Origin: Oscillospiraceae bacterium
GTDB taxonomy: Bacteria > Bacillota > Clostridia > Oscillospirales > Acutalibacteraceae
Direction: 5' to 3'
Assembly: GCA_015066345.1 (NCBI GenBank)
Contig: SVOQ01000010.1
Coordinates: 1 to 64,000, forward strand
Length of the DNA stretch: 64,000 nucleotides
Below, one piece after another: positions 53,694 to 63,160 of this stretch. The notes beneath the pieces were generated by a model. The model was not told the origin of the DNA. It worked only from the letters and a program-made list of their open reading frames with translations, and did not search any database. A program made the translations under genes and the position numbers. Each line of letters opens with the position of its first letter. The first letter of the stretch is position 1.

Positions 53694-54524
53694 TTATGCA
53701 AGATTAAGCTTTTTGTCAATGCACCAATGTGTTACGTAATAAAGTAAGCAACAGAAGGCGCAAAGTAAAAAGATTACCATAATCAACAGCATCATAATAC
53801 TGTTAAGTGTTCCCACCTCGGTTAATCTGTAGAACAGATTCATAAGGCTTGTCATACCGAAAAGGTAGAAGATTGTCATAATAAAGCTTAAAACAGAGGA
53901 TGCTCCGTAATAAATACCAATGGCTACGGCAATTTTAGCCTTCTTTACAAGTACACTTGCTATGGCTATGCAGCCGTATGCAAAAAGATATCCCGCTAAG
54001 GCTAAAAGTGCAAAAAGAATTATGCCCAAGGCTAAATAAATGAATGCATAGTAATAATAGTCATAAGCTAAAAATTCTTCGATGAAATATTTGAAATCTT
54101 CTACAAAATCCTTTGAAAACCAATATTCACGTCCTGCAATAAGCGTAAGTATAACCGTATCAATAAACAAAACAAAAGCTGTTGCAGAAAAAGTGATGTA
54201 TGACAAAAGAACCTTGGATTTAAGCACTGTACTCCTTTTAGCAGGAAGTGTGAAGGTCAGGTAGCCCTCGTCGGTAAACAGGTTTTTGTAGTATCTTAAA
54301 TAAACAAGTATATCCGAGAAAACACCGAAGGCAGCAAAGCCAAGAAATACAAGTACAAGTGCAAAAATTGCAATAACAAGTATGGACTTGGGAATATCCC
54401 AATCAGTAAAGTAAAGTCCACCTGCAAAGCCGCCTGCTATAGAAAAAGCAATTGATGATACTGCACCAATCCACCAGATTTTAAATACGGATTTAAGGTC
54501 GTATTTCATTAATTTTTTTAGCAT
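53694..54524 (-). CDS. ABC transporter permease-like membrane protein
   Basis: 276 aa with about six membrane helices (roughly 15-38, 47-72, 105-130, 155-185, 190-218, 240-265). The LFTDEGYLTFTLPAKR segment after the second helix is common in permeases of YtrA-controlled ABC systems. The start overlaps the ATPase gene by 7 nt. Together with the ATPase it would form an efflux or envelope-stress type ABC transporter. Confidence 0.8.
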   Translation of the reverse strand: MLKKLMKYDLKSVFKIWWIGAVSSIAFSIAGGFAGGLYFTDWDIPKSILVIAIFALVLVFLGFAAFGVFSDILVYLRYYKNLFTDEGYLTFTLPAKRSTVLKSKVLLSYITFSATAFVLFIDTVILTLIAGREYWFSKDFVEDFKYFIEEFLAYDYYYYAFIYLALGIILFALLALAGYLFAYGCIAIASVLVKKAKIAVAIGIYYGASSVLSFIMTIFYLFGMTSLMNLFYRLTEVGTLNSIMMLLIMVIFLLCAFCCLLYYVTHWCIDKKLNLA

Positions 54525-55219
54525 CTGAATACCTCCTTAAACAACTCGTCAAGGGATTTTCCTGTTTCATTACGGGCTTCCTCGGCATTACCTGCCATCA
54601 TAATCTGACCGCCGTAGCCCATAAAGATGAAGTCATCAAGCACCTGTTCAACGTCTGTTATAAGGTGGGTTGTTATAACAATTGATGCTTCGGGATTATA
54701 GTTACTTACAATAGTGCTTAAGATATATTCTCTTGCGGCAGGGTCAACACCTGCAATGGGCTCGTCAAGAAGGTATAATTTAGCATTTCTTGACATAACG
54801 AGTATAAGCTGAACCTTTTCCTTAGTGCCCTTTGAAAGGGTCTTAAGACTTGCATTAACGTCAATTCTAAGGTCATTGAGCAGCTGCTTTGCTCTTTCAA
54901 TGTCAAAATCACTGTAGAAATCCTTGAAGTAGGTAAGAATATCCTTAACCTTCATAGAATTACTGAAATATGTTCTTTCAGGCAGGTATGAAATAAGGGC
55001 ACAGCTTTTTTCACCGACGGGGTTGCCGTCAACGAAAATATCACCGCTATTAGGCTGCAGAATGCCTGCAATCATTTTAATAAGTGTTGATTTACCGCAA
55101 CCGTTGGGTCCCAAAAGACCAACGATTCTGCCCTGTGGAATAGTAAGATTAAGGTTTTCTAACACAGGCTTATTTTTGTGGTAGGATTTGTTGATGTTCA
55201 CGCAATCCAGAACATTCAT
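54518..55219 (-). CDS. ABC transporter ATP-binding protein
   Basis: 233 aa. Walker A GPNGCGKST, signature LSKGTKEKVQL (in place of LSGGQ), Walker B KLYLLDEP and H-loop TTHLI. ATG 55219 overlaps the GntR stop (ATGA) with SD gaggagg. It is in the same operon as the permease. Confidence 0.95.
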   Translation of the reverse strand: MNVLDCVNINKSYHKNKPVLENLNLTIPQGRIVGLLGPNGCGKSTLIKMIAGILQPNSGDIFVDGNPVGEKSCALISYLPERTYFSNSMKVKDILTYFKDFYSDFDIERAKQLLNDLRIDVNASLKTLSKGTKEKVQLILVMSRNAKLYLLDEPIAGVDPAAREYILSTIVSNYNPEASIVITTHLITDVEQVLDDFIFMGYGGQIMMAGNAEEARNETGKSLDELFKEVFRC

Positions 55220-55575
55220 TTGAATACCTCCTCAATCATATCAATGGCTTGCGCTTTGGTGATGGACAGGTCATTGATGTTAACTACAAAGTCTTTGACG
55301 ATTTTTTCGGCAATTTTCTTTCGGCTGTTTTCGATAATTTCGTTATCGTCCGTAACAAATCTGCCGAGAGTGCCTCTGGATACAACTATACCTTCACTTT
55401 CAAGGTCGGCAAAAGCGTGTTGCACGGTGTTTGGATTGACAGCCGCGTCTAAAGCTAATTGTCTGACGCTTGGTATCTGTTCGCCGGGTTTGTATTCACC
55501 CGAGAGAATGGATTTTGTAATACGGTCAGTAATCTGAATGTAAACGGGTCTGTCAGAAGTGAATTTCCAAGCCAA
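55216..55575 (-). CDS. GntR-family regulator, YtrA subfamily
   Basis: 119 aa: winged-helix DNA-binding domain (YIQITDRITKSILSGEY, SVRQLALDAAVNPNTVQHAF) plus a short helical C-terminus typical of YtrA, with no large effector domain. The start is TTG 55575 with SD aggaggg, not the longer frame that runs back into the operator. YtrA-type repressors control the ABC genes that follow; a perfect palindrome lies just upstream. Confidence 0.92.
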   Translation of the reverse strand: MAWKFTSDRPVYIQITDRITKSILSGEYKPGEQIPSVRQLALDAAVNPNTVQHAFADLESEGIVVSRGTLGRFVTDDNEIIENSRKKIAEKIVKDFVVNINDLSITKAQAIDMIEEVFK

Positions 55576-55587
55576 AATATCCCTCCT

Positions 55588-55609
55588 TTGTATTATTGTG
55601 TTAATACAA
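55588..55609 (-). promoter_or_regulatory. operator of the GntR-ABC operon
   Basis: Perfect inverted repeat with arms TTGTATTA (55588-55595) and TAATACAA (55602-55609) around a 6-bp centre. It starts at the -10 box and covers the transcription start, as expected for a repressor site. Confidence 0.85.
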
Positions 55610-55637
55610 GCATACAACATCGTTTATTATTTGTCAA
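55609..55637 (-). promoter_or_regulatory. promoter of the GntR-ABC operon
   Basis: Minus strand TTGACA (55632-55637), 17-bp spacer, TATGCT (55609-55614). Confidence 0.85.
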
Positions 55638-55651
55638 TATTTTTTTAAAAA

Positions 55652-55676
55652 AATAAACCCGAGAGATAATCTCGGG
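55652..55676 (-). terminator. terminator of the GNAT/membrane-protein operon
   Basis: Stem cccgag / ctcggg (55658-55663, 55671-55676), followed on the minus strand by a long T tract. Confidence 0.8.
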
Positions 55677-55682
55677 CAAAAT

Positions 55683-57206
55683 TTAAATAACAAATAAAAC
55701 TGATAAAATCATACATAGTGTAAAGTAACCGTGTACTGAAATAATCGTTTTATTTTTATTGATGAATAGTTTGAAAAGCTCTTTTTTAGTATATTCTTCA
55801 GTAGATTTTTTAATTTCTTTTCTGAATAATCTTGCTGTTTTAACACCTAACCACACCATTGTGATTAATTCGTAACCGAATGTGTAAAGTAACATTGTAC
55901 CTAAAGCAGTGAAGTCAAATGAAAATGCAACCTGAATTATAAAAATCGCAAGGGTTACTACACCTAACAGTATCTTAAACGGCAAATCAAACTTCTTGGT
56001 AATGCTTTTTTCAAGACCGATTTCCTGGGCAACTACGAGGAAAAGCAGGAAGAATGATGAAATTAAAGCAGTCTCCTTTGAACCGATACAAATAAGTATA
56101 AATGGAATGGCACAGTACAAAACGGGCTCAGTTTTTTCCGTGAAGTTATCGTAAATGTCGTAACCCCTCGGTACTGCCGTAACTGCTTTAAGACGCTTTA
56201 CGGCATACTGTTCCTGAGTTATTTGTTTGCGTTTTAATTGTTTTTTTAACTCTTTTTTTGTGATGGGTCTTTTTATAAAATAATGTACCATATCACCTAC
56301 AAGAAGAATTACCCATATTATAAATAAGACTAAAGCAAGAGTTTTGTTATAGGGGAGAAGACCGTCGTTTTTTTCAAGATTGAAAAGTGTTAATTTAAAA
56401 TTATCATAAGTGAGTAAAAAGCCTACTGCCGCACCAAGACCGCCGAATGCACCTAATACACATTCCATTATTTTCCACGAGTCAATACCGTTTTTATTGG
56501 AAAAACGACGGCAGAATGATGACTTGGAATTATGGGCGTAGTGGATTGAATAAATCTGAAACAATTGACCTAAAACCCAACCAATACCGCCAAATAGAGC
56601 ACAAGATAGAGAGAAAACAATAGTTAAAACATTGAGCTTGATTATTGCAAAAACAATGAGTACGAGTAATGCACCCAGTAAAGCTCCCCAGCTTTCCTGA
56701 CGGGTTTTAGAAAAATAAATTTTGGGGAATTTGTTTTCTTTTAGGTTTAACGGTTTATTGAATATAAAATAACCCGCAACCGCAATACCCGGTGTCAACG
56801 CAAATATAATCAATAATTCGATAATTGAATATGTATAACATACCGCGTTAATACCCGTAGTAAATATTGCACCGAATAAACCAAACCACAAGAATCCCTT
56901 AATGAATAGGGCTATTAAACCTTTTTTCATATTCTCGGCGGGTTTTTGGTTCATTGAAAGACCGAGGGTTTCACCGTAGGTCATTGAACCTCCAAGGTAC
57001 ATTGAAACTGCACCAAGACCGGCAAAAATATAAAAATGCTCCTGTGCAATAAGGATTTTACTGAAAAATGCTATTAACAGACCTATCATAGCACCGGGGA
57101 GCATAGCACCCTTTTCACCGCCGATAGTTGTGCCTCGCATACCCCAGGCGTAAGAAACTGCGGGAATTATAGCAAGAATCAGTAAAGTTGCCGTAATGAT
57201 ATCCAT
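55683..57206 (-). CDS. polytopic membrane protein of unknown function
   Basis: 507 aa with about 12 membrane helices, grouped in two halves separated by a basic cytoplasmic loop (about 310-345, KRPITKKELKKQLKRKQITQ). The first half has a Gly-rich conserved-looking stretch (YAWGMRGTTIGGEKGAMLPGA split by a turn) unlike any transporter signature I recognise. It overlaps the GNAT stop by 1 nt (TAATG), with SD acggagg. Could be a transporter or a membrane enzyme. Confidence 0.7.
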   Translation of the reverse strand: MDIITATLLILAIIPAVSYAWGMRGTTIGGEKGAMLPGAMIGLLIAFFSKILIAQEHFYIFAGLGAVSMYLGGSMTYGETLGLSMNQKPAENMKKGLIALFIKGFLWFGLFGAIFTTGINAVCYTYSIIELLIIFALTPGIAVAGYFIFNKPLNLKENKFPKIYFSKTRQESWGALLGALLVLIVFAIIKLNVLTIVFSLSCALFGGIGWVLGQLFQIYSIHYAHNSKSSFCRRFSNKNGIDSWKIMECVLGAFGGLGAAVGFLLTYDNFKLTLFNLEKNDGLLPYNKTLALVLFIIWVILLVGDMVHYFIKRPITKKELKKQLKRKQITQEQYAVKRLKAVTAVPRGYDIYDNFTEKTEPVLYCAIPFILICIGSKETALISSFFLLFLVVAQEIGLEKSITKKFDLPFKILLGVVTLAIFIIQVAFSFDFTALGTMLLYTFGYELITMVWLGVKTARLFRKEIKKSTEEYTKKELFKLFINKNKTIISVHGYFTLCMILSVLFVI

Positions 57207-57772
57207 TACTTTTCCTCCGTTAATTTTTTACCGTAAGCGAAACCGCTTTGTTTTTTATTAAGTAAAGTGAAGCCGTTTTTCTCGTAAAATTTCTGGGCAC
57301 GTATATTGTCGCAACCAACAATGAGCATAACACCCTTAATGCCTTTTTCCTTAAGATTATTGCAGAAAGCTTCAATCATTTCTGAGCCGTAACCCTTGCT
57401 TCGGAATTCGCCGAAAATATCAATATGTAAATGAGCAGGGTAGTCCTCTTTATAAATTTCGTGGTTATACATTTCAACATAAGCATCTGATAAATAGATA
57501 CCGTTATTTATTTCTGAAATAAGTTGCAGGTACTCCGTCATATTTTGGTGATATGTATCATAATCGGAAGCACCGTATACGTAACCCATAGCTGTGTCGT
57601 TGTCATCGGTTACAACAAAGCAATTTTCGGGCTCTTTCTCGATATAATAACGGCAAAACATCTGCTTGATATATTTATAAATAGGTAGTTCCTGTTCCTC
57701 TTTATCGTAAGTATCAAGGCAGATGTTTACTATCTGCTCATAATCTTTGGGGTCGTATTTTCTGATAGCCAA
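57206..57772 (-). CDS. GNAT-family N-acetyltransferase
   Basis: 188 aa. The acetyl-CoA loop is RSKGYGSEMI, followed by the C-terminal GNAT strand FYEKNGFTLL. TTG 57772 with SD gagaggtg is preferred over GTG 57781, which lies inside that SD. It is the first gene of a two-gene operon with the unknown membrane protein. The acceptor is unknown. Confidence 0.88.
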   Translation of the reverse strand: MAIRKYDPKDYEQIVNICLDTYDKEEQELPIYKYIKQMFCRYYIEKEPENCFVVTDDNDTAMGYVYGASDYDTYHQNMTEYLQLISEINNGIYLSDAYVEMYNHEIYKEDYPAHLHIDIFGEFRSKGYGSEMIEAFCNNLKEKGIKGVMLIVGCDNIRAQKFYEKNGFTLLNKKQSGFAYGKKLTEEK

Positions 57773-57874
57773 GTTAAACACCTCTCAATTTCTTCCATTA
57801 TATACAAAAACTATTAAAAAGTCTATTTATTTTTAATTTTATGTGTGATAGAATGTAAAAAGAGGTGAATCTTT

Positions 57875-58798
57875 ATGAAGAAAATTAATACGGGTGTGTA
57901 TCCTACAATGGTTACACCATTTACTGATGACAATAAAATCGACTACAATGGCGTAAAACAAATCCTTGATTGGTATGCCGGAAAGGGTACGGATGGTATA
58001 TTTGCAATATGTCAGAGTAGTGAGATTTTTTATCTTTCTTTTGAAGAAAGACTTGAACTTATTAAGTTTATTATGGCTAACAAACCCGAGGGTATGGATA
58101 TTGTAGCATCGGGACACACTTCCGATGATCTTGATGTTCAGATTGCCGAGGCAAAAGCATTTATTGAAACCGGTATTGACGCCTATGTTTTCATTTCAAA
58201 CCGCTTTGCTAAAGAGGATGAAGATGACGACGTGCTTCTTAAAAATATGGAGTACGTTGCTAATGCTTTACCCGATATTCCCTTAGGTGTTTACGAGTGT
58301 CCCTATCCCTATAAACGTGAACTTACACCCTACGTTATGAAGAAAATGGCAGAGTCGGGCAGATATATGTTCATTAAGGACACCTGTTGCGACCTTGATA
58401 AAATTCAGGCTAAACTTGACGCTATCAAGGGTAGCGATATTATGATTTTCAATGCAAACGGTGCTACACTCGCTGAGAGTATCAGAATGGGTTGTGAGGG
58501 TTACTCGGGTGTTATGGCTAACTTCCACCCCGAGCTTTATTCACAGCTTATTGAATCGATTAAAAACGGTGATGAAGAAAAGGCTGAATTCCTTGAAAAT
58601 ATGGTTGGTTTCTTCTCCCTTACTGAGTGTCAGTGCTATCCCGTTAACGCAAAGTATTATATGAGCCTCGACGGTGTGGATATTGGTATTATGACACGCA
58701 CAAGAAATCCGAAAGACTTATTTGATGCCCGTAAAAAAGAAATTGAGCAAATGTACGCATTTACTAATGAAATTAAAAAACAGTATAAATTGAGATAA
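57875..58798 (+). CDS. dihydrodipicolinate synthase/N-acetylneuraminate lyase family protein
   Basis: 307 aa, class I aldolase TIM barrel. The Schiff-base Lys lies in FIKDTC and a catalytic Tyr in GVYECPYPY. The substrate-carboxylate motif, usually GxTGE, is QSSE here, so it is not a standard DapA, and a NanA role is unproven. SD agaggtg precedes ATG 57875. An extended -10 (TGaTAGAAT) lies upstream at about 57845-57853. It stands alone, without lysine or sialic-acid genes. Confidence 0.85.
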   Translation: MKKINTGVYPTMVTPFTDDNKIDYNGVKQILDWYAGKGTDGIFAICQSSEIFYLSFEERLELIKFIMANKPEGMDIVASGHTSDDLDVQIAEAKAFIETGIDAYVFISNRFAKEDEDDDVLLKNMEYVANALPDIPLGVYECPYPYKRELTPYVMKKMAESGRYMFIKDTCCDLDKIQAKLDAIKGSDIMIFNANGATLAESIRMGCEGYSGVMANFHPELYSQLIESIKNGDEEKAEFLENMVGFFSLTECQCYPVNAKYYMSLDGVDIGIMTRTRNPKDLFDARKKEIEQMYAFTNEIKKQYKLR

Positions 58799-58803
58799 AA
58801 ATT

Positions 58804-58840
58804 AACCGCTTATTCGAATTTGAATAAGCGGTTGTTTTTT
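58804..58840. terminator. bidirectional terminator between convergent genes
   Basis: Perfect 12-bp stem aaccgcttattc / gaataagcggtt (58804-58815, 58822-58833) followed by T on the plus strand. Confidence 0.85.
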
Positions 58841-59273
58841 AGAAGTTTTCTATATCGTTTTGGTTAAGTGAGCGGATATTGTTTTCCATAAGTGCTTTAG
58901 TTGCTGCGGCATCATCCTGTACTCTGAAAATCATATATGCGTGATTTTTCTCTTTTTTACCGAGGAAGGCGTACATATATTCAATATTAATTCCTGCGTC
59001 CTCAAGAACGTTAAGAACCTTGTTAACACCACCGGGGACATTGGGTATTGCAACACCGAGAACGTCGGTAACGGAGTGGATATAACCTGCATCCTTTAAA
59101 ACTGTTGTTGCGGCATAAACATTATCAACAATGATTCTTACAATACCGAAATCTGCGGTTTCTGCAAGGGATAAAGCACGCATATCGATATTGTTATCTG
59201 CGAGAACAGCGGTCATTGCACTCATAGCACCGGGTTTATTTTCAACGAAAACTGAAATCTGTTTGATACTCAT
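58839..59273 (-). CDS. tandem ACT-domain protein
   Basis: 144 aa with two ACT domains (about 1-68: ISVFVENKPGAMSAMTAVL; 70-140: VLGVAIPNVPGGVNKVLNVL). It lies 14 bp behind the phenylacetate-CoA ligase gene; this pairing is common in anaerobes. It probably binds an amino acid or aromatic acid and modulates the ligase or its pathway (inference). Confidence 0.9.
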   Translation of the reverse strand: MSIKQISVFVENKPGAMSAMTAVLADNNIDMRALSLAETADFGIVRIIVDNVYAATTVLKDAGYIHSVTDVLGVAIPNVPGGVNKVLNVLEDAGINIEYMYAFLGKKEKNHAYMIFRVQDDAAATKALMENNIRSLNQNDIENF

Positions 59274-59287
59274 AATTCTTACCTCCG

Positions 59288-60589
59288 TTAAATTTTACGT
59301 TTGTCGATTACTCGAACTGCTTTGCCTTCGCTTCTTACGATTGACTTGGGAGCAACCAAAGTAACCTTAGCAGAAAGGCCAAGCATAGAACGTAAGCCCT
59401 CAACAAGTTCTTTCTGTCTGCGGTTAATTTCACCAACGTTATCAGTGAACATTTCGGGAGTCATTTCAACCTGAACATCAAGTGTATCGGTATTTTTAAC
59501 TCTATCAACAATAATCTGATAGTTAGCAGAGTAGCCCTGATTAATAAGAACAGTTTCAATCTGTGAGGGGAATACGTTAACACCGCGGATAATAAGCATA
59601 TCGTCGCTTCTACCCATGGGTTTGCACATTTTTACGTGGGTTCTGCCACAGGGACAGGGTTCATAGTTAAGCATACAAATATCTTTTGTACGGTAACGAA
59701 GAAGGGGGAACGCTTCCTTAGTAATTGATGTAAATACAAGTTCGCCCTTTGAACCTTCGGGAAGAACTTCGCCGGTATCAGGGTCGATGATTTCGGCAAT
59801 GAAGTGGTCTTCGTTAATATGCATACCTGATTGAGCGGAACACTCGAAGGATACACCGGGACCTGAAAGCTCAGTAAGTCCATAAATATCGTAAGCCTTG
59901 ATACCGAGAGTGTTCTCTATGTCTCTACGCATTTCCTCGCTCCATGCTTCCGCACCGAAGATACCCGCTTTAAGAGAGAGTTGGTCTTTGGTAATACCCA
60001 TTTCTTTCATTGTTTCGCCTATGTATGCAGCATAAGAGGGTGTGCAACAAAGAATAGTTGCCTGTAAATCCTGAATAAACATAATCTGACGTTCTGTGTT
60101 ACCTGAGGATGTGGGAACTGTAAGGCAACCAACCTTGTGGCTACCGCCGTTAAGACCGGGACCACCTGTGAAAAGACCGTAACCGTAAGAAACCTGACAA
60201 ACATCTTTGTTTGTACCGCCGGCGGCTACGATTGCTCTTGCACAACAATCTTCCCATAAATCGATATCGTGCTGAGTGTAGAAAGCAACTACACGTTTAC
60301 CTGTTGTACCGGATGTGGACTGTATACGTACACAATCTTCAAGGGGTTTTGCAAGAAGTCCGTAAGGATAAGCCTCACGTAAATCATCCTTTGTTACGAA
60401 TGGGAGTTTGTGAAGGTCCTCAATACCTTTTATATCGTCGGGCGTAACGCCTTTTTCTTCCATTTTATTGCGGTAATAGGGTACATTATCCCATATATGT
60501 TTTACCTGTTTAACAAGCCTTTCACTCTGCCATTGCTTTATTTGTTCACGACTGGCAGTTTCTATTTCAGGTTGATAGTATCGTTCCAT
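59288..60589 (-). CDS. paaK: phenylacetate-CoA ligase
   Basis: AMP-forming acyl-CoA ligase, 433 aa. STSGTTGKRVVAFYT is the phosphate loop; YGLTELSGPG and RYRTKDI are the adenylation motifs; the C-terminal lid has RSDDMLIIRGVNVFPSQIE. ATG 60589 follows SD aaggagg; the frame runs 90 nt further upstream into the promoter, which is rejected. In anaerobes it activates aryl-acetates such as phenyl- or indole-acetate. Confidence 0.93.
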   Translation of the reverse strand: MERYYQPEIETASREQIKQWQSERLVKQVKHIWDNVPYYRNKMEEKGVTPDDIKGIEDLHKLPFVTKDDLREAYPYGLLAKPLEDCVRIQSTSGTTGKRVVAFYTQHDIDLWEDCCARAIVAAGGTNKDVCQVSYGYGLFTGGPGLNGGSHKVGCLTVPTSSGNTERQIMFIQDLQATILCCTPSYAAYIGETMKEMGITKDQLSLKAGIFGAEAWSEEMRRDIENTLGIKAYDIYGLTELSGPGVSFECSAQSGMHINEDHFIAEIIDPDTGEVLPEGSKGELVFTSITKEAFPLLRYRTKDICMLNYEPCPCGRTHVKMCKPMGRSDDMLIIRGVNVFPSQIETVLINQGYSANYQIIVDRVKNTDTLDVQVEMTPEMFTDNVGEINRRQKELVEGLRSMLGLSAKVTLVAPKSIVRSEGKAVRVIDKRKI

Positions 60590-60650
60590 AATTAATCCTC
60601 CTTGAACGTAAATGAATAAATATTTACAAAAATTAATAAATATACAAATT

Positions 60651-60679
60651 ATTATACAACTGACTGAAACGATAGTCAA
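60651..60679 (-). promoter_or_regulatory. promoter of the paaK-ACT operon
   Basis: Minus strand TTGACT (60674-60679), 17-bp spacer, TATAAT (60651-60656). Confidence 0.8.
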
Positions 60680-60692
60680 TATAATTTTAATG

Positions 60693-60726
60693 AAAGCCTT
60701 CTGACCGAAAAGTCAAAAGGCTTTTT
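60693..60726 (-). terminator. terminator after the GH95 gene
   Basis: Hairpin aaagcctt / aaggcttt with inner tgac / gtca and loop cgaaaa (60693-60724). The T tract is better on the plus strand, so direction is less certain. Confidence 0.5.
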
Positions 60727-60730
60727 TAAA

Positions 60731-63019
60731 TCAGTTAATGAGTTTACCTTTATTATAAACTTTGATGTTTGATGTATCACCGTCTAATTTGTAGTTAACG
60801 ATTTCGCCGTCTTTCCACTCAATATCAACGGTAATATTACCCATAGCCTTAAGACCTGTAACCTTGCCGTTTTTCCAACTTGAGGGTAATGCAGGTAAAA
60901 GGAAAATCTTGCCTTGTCTTGACTGTAAAAGCATCTCACAAATACCGCTGGTACAACCGTAGTTACCGTCAATCTGGAAGGGGGGATGTGCATCAAAAAG
61001 GTTGGGGTATGTACCGCCGCCGCGATAACGGACATTTTTAGCTGCAGGAACGGGACGAAGTTGCATATCAAGGAGTTTGAGTGCGTGGTCGCCGTCCCAG
61101 AGTCTTGCCCACATATTTATTTTCCAACCAAGGCTCCAACCTGTGCCGTTGTCACCGCGAAGTTCAAGAGAACGAATACAGGCTTTTGCAAGGTCCGGTG
61201 TTTCGTCAGGTGTAATCTGATAACCGGGATGAAGTCCGTAAAGATGTGATTTATGGCGGTGTGTGGGTTCGTGTTCTTTGAGTTCCTTATACCATTCGAG
61301 CATTTCACCGCGACTACCGATCTGATAGGGTAAAAGTCGGGGGATTGCATTCTTGGCTGCTTCAATATCATCGTCGGTTTTACCGAGTATTTCTGCCGCC
61401 TGAACAGTATTTGTAAGTACCTCTCTTACGAGTGCCATAGTCATAGTTGTAGTTTCACTGACACTCATTGCAACACCGTCAATAAGGAATTCGTTTTCGG
61501 GTGATGTTGAGGGACACATAATGAGATAACTGTCTTTTTCAACTAACATATCAAGAACAAACTGAATACATTTCTTGAGTATGGGGTATGCAGTTTCTTC
61601 AAGATATTTAATATCATTTGTGTATAAGTAGTGATTAAATACGTGTTGGCAGAACCAGACACCTGACATAGGCCAGAAACCCCATTGAGCATCACCGCAG
61701 GCAGGGTCGCAGTAACGCCAGATATCAATATTATGGTGACCGCAGAAACCACGTGCATTATAAATATGTTTAGCGGTCTTTTCGCCTTTTACGGATAAAT
61801 CAGAAACCAACTGAATAAGGGGTTGGTTGAATTCCTGAAGGTTACACATCAATACGGGCCAATAGTTCATTTCGGTATTAATATTAACTGTGTAGTTGGA
61901 ACTCCACGGAGGAGCAACCTTATCGTTCCAAATACCCTGAAGGGTTGTTGCCTGACTGCCCGGACGAGAACCTGCAATAATAAGATATCTGCCGAAGTTG
62001 AACATAAGTGAGTAAAGTGCAATATCCTCAGCACCGTTATTATGTTTAATAAGACGTTTGTCGGTAGGAATATCACCTTTGTTATTGCTACCGATATCCA
62101 ATGAAACTCTGTTGAAAAATGATGAGAAATCATCAATATGCTCTTTTTCAAGGGTTGCATAAGGGATTTTTATAACATCCTTAAGATGGTTGATACAAGC
62201 ATTTTTGTACTCTTTACCTTCAAGTACAGGGTGTTTGTCGAAGCCGTTAAATGAGTTTTCGGTGCAGAAAATAATAGTTGCTTCTTTTGCTTCGGTAACG
62301 ATAATGGAATTTTTATTCTCAGTTACCTTTCCGTCAGTAAGAACTTTCACTGCACAACGGAAGTACATACCCTGTTCTTCAGGTTTGTCTGAATACTCGG
62401 GGTCGTTTTTGTAGATATCCATATCACGGTTGGCAGGGGAGTTTGAGGGGCATCTGCCGTCGAGGATGAGAATACCGTTTTCTATAAAAGAACTACCTTT
62501 CAGTTTTGTACTGAGTGAAATTGTAAAATTAATTGCATTACCGTTATCCGCAGTGATTCTGTCAATATATGCGTTAGCAGGGAATGACACAAATGATTTT
62601 CTTACGAAGTTACAGCTACCGCGGTAATATTCAACTGTGTTAACACCTGTTTCAAGGTCAAGTGTTCTTGAATAATTCTTGCGGGGGAATGTGGGTTTAT
62701 ATTTAATATTGATGTCGCAAAGGGGCATATAAGCCTGAGAACAAGTAGCGAGTACGTTTTCTTCAATAATGTCCTGACCCTTGCGGTATTCACCTTTAAG
62801 AACTAAATCTCTTGCCTCAAGGAATTTTTCGTTACAATTATCTTTTAAAATTGTTTCACGAGGAAATCCTGTCCAGAGAGAGTCCGAGTTCATTGAAATA
62901 GTTTCTTTGTCAGTTCTGCCGTAAACCATTGCACCTAAAAAGCCGTTACCTAAAGGCATAGCCTGAAGCCATGTTTTAGCCGCAGATTTGTAATAGAGAA
63001 CTTTTGAATCATTACGCAT
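60731..63019 (-). CDS. alpha-L-fucosidase, glycoside hydrolase family 95
   Basis: 762 aa, no signal peptide, so probably cytosolic. The N-terminal beta domain starts [22 protein letters not shown]. The (alpha/alpha)6 barrel has NTEMNYWPV and [17 protein letters not shown], both GH95 hallmarks, and a C-terminal beta domain follows. GH95 enzymes cleave alpha-1,2-fucose from host glycans; some act on other sugars. ATG 63019 has a ggtga SD; a GTG 12 bases upstream overlaps it. Divergent from the M28 gene. Confidence 0.92.
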   Translation of the reverse strand: MRNDSKVLYYKSAAKTWLQAMPLGNGFLGAMVYGRTDKETISMNSDSLWTGFPRETILKDNCNEKFLEARDLVLKGEYRKGQDIIEENVLATCSQAYMPLCDINIKYKPTFPRKNYSRTLDLETGVNTVEYYRGSCNFVRKSFVSFPANAYIDRITADNGNAINFTISLSTKLKGSSFIENGILILDGRCPSNSPANRDMDIYKNDPEYSDKPEEQGMYFRCAVKVLTDGKVTENKNSIIVTEAKEATIIFCTENSFNGFDKHPVLEGKEYKNACINHLKDVIKIPYATLEKEHIDDFSSFFNRVSLDIGSNNKGDIPTDKRLIKHNNGAEDIALYSLMFNFGRYLIIAGSRPGSQATTLQGIWNDKVAPPWSSNYTVNINTEMNYWPVLMCNLQEFNQPLIQLVSDLSVKGEKTAKHIYNARGFCGHHNIDIWRYCDPACGDAQWGFWPMSGVWFCQHVFNHYLYTNDIKYLEETAYPILKKCIQFVLDMLVEKDSYLIMCPSTSPENEFLIDGVAMSVSETTTMTMALVREVLTNTVQAAEILGKTDDDIEAAKNAIPRLLPYQIGSRGEMLEWYKELKEHEPTHRHKSHLYGLHPGYQITPDETPDLAKACIRSLELRGDNGTGWSLGWKINMWARLWDGDHALKLLDMQLRPVPAAKNVRYRGGGTYPNLFDAHPPFQIDGNYGCTSGICEMLLQSRQGKIFLLPALPSSWKNGKVTGLKAMGNITVDIEWKDGEIVNYKLDGDTSNIKVYNKGKLIN

Positions 63020-63053
63020 AATAAAAGTCACCGTCCGAGTTGTATTTTAAATC

Positions 63054-63082
63054 ATTCTATCGTATTTCAAATGTAAAATCAA
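63054..63082 (-). promoter_or_regulatory. promoter of the GH95 gene
   Basis: Minus strand TTGATT (63077-63082), 17-bp spacer, TAGAAT (63054-63059). Confidence 0.75.
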
Positions 63083-63101
63083 TATAATTTAATATATACT
63101 G

Positions 63102-63130
63102 TTGTAAAATTTTATTTAATGTGTTATATT
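63102..63130 (+). promoter_or_regulatory. promoter of the M28 peptidase gene
   Basis: TTGTAA (63102-63107), 17-bp spacer, TATATT (63125-63130), divergent from the GH95 promoter. Confidence 0.75.
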
Positions 63131-63160
63131 ATCAACATTGGAAAGTTAGGATGTGATACT

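Noticed and set aside
60590-60679. Extension of the paaK frame upstream
   Set aside because: It covers the promoter (60651-60679); ATG 60589 has SD aaggagg.
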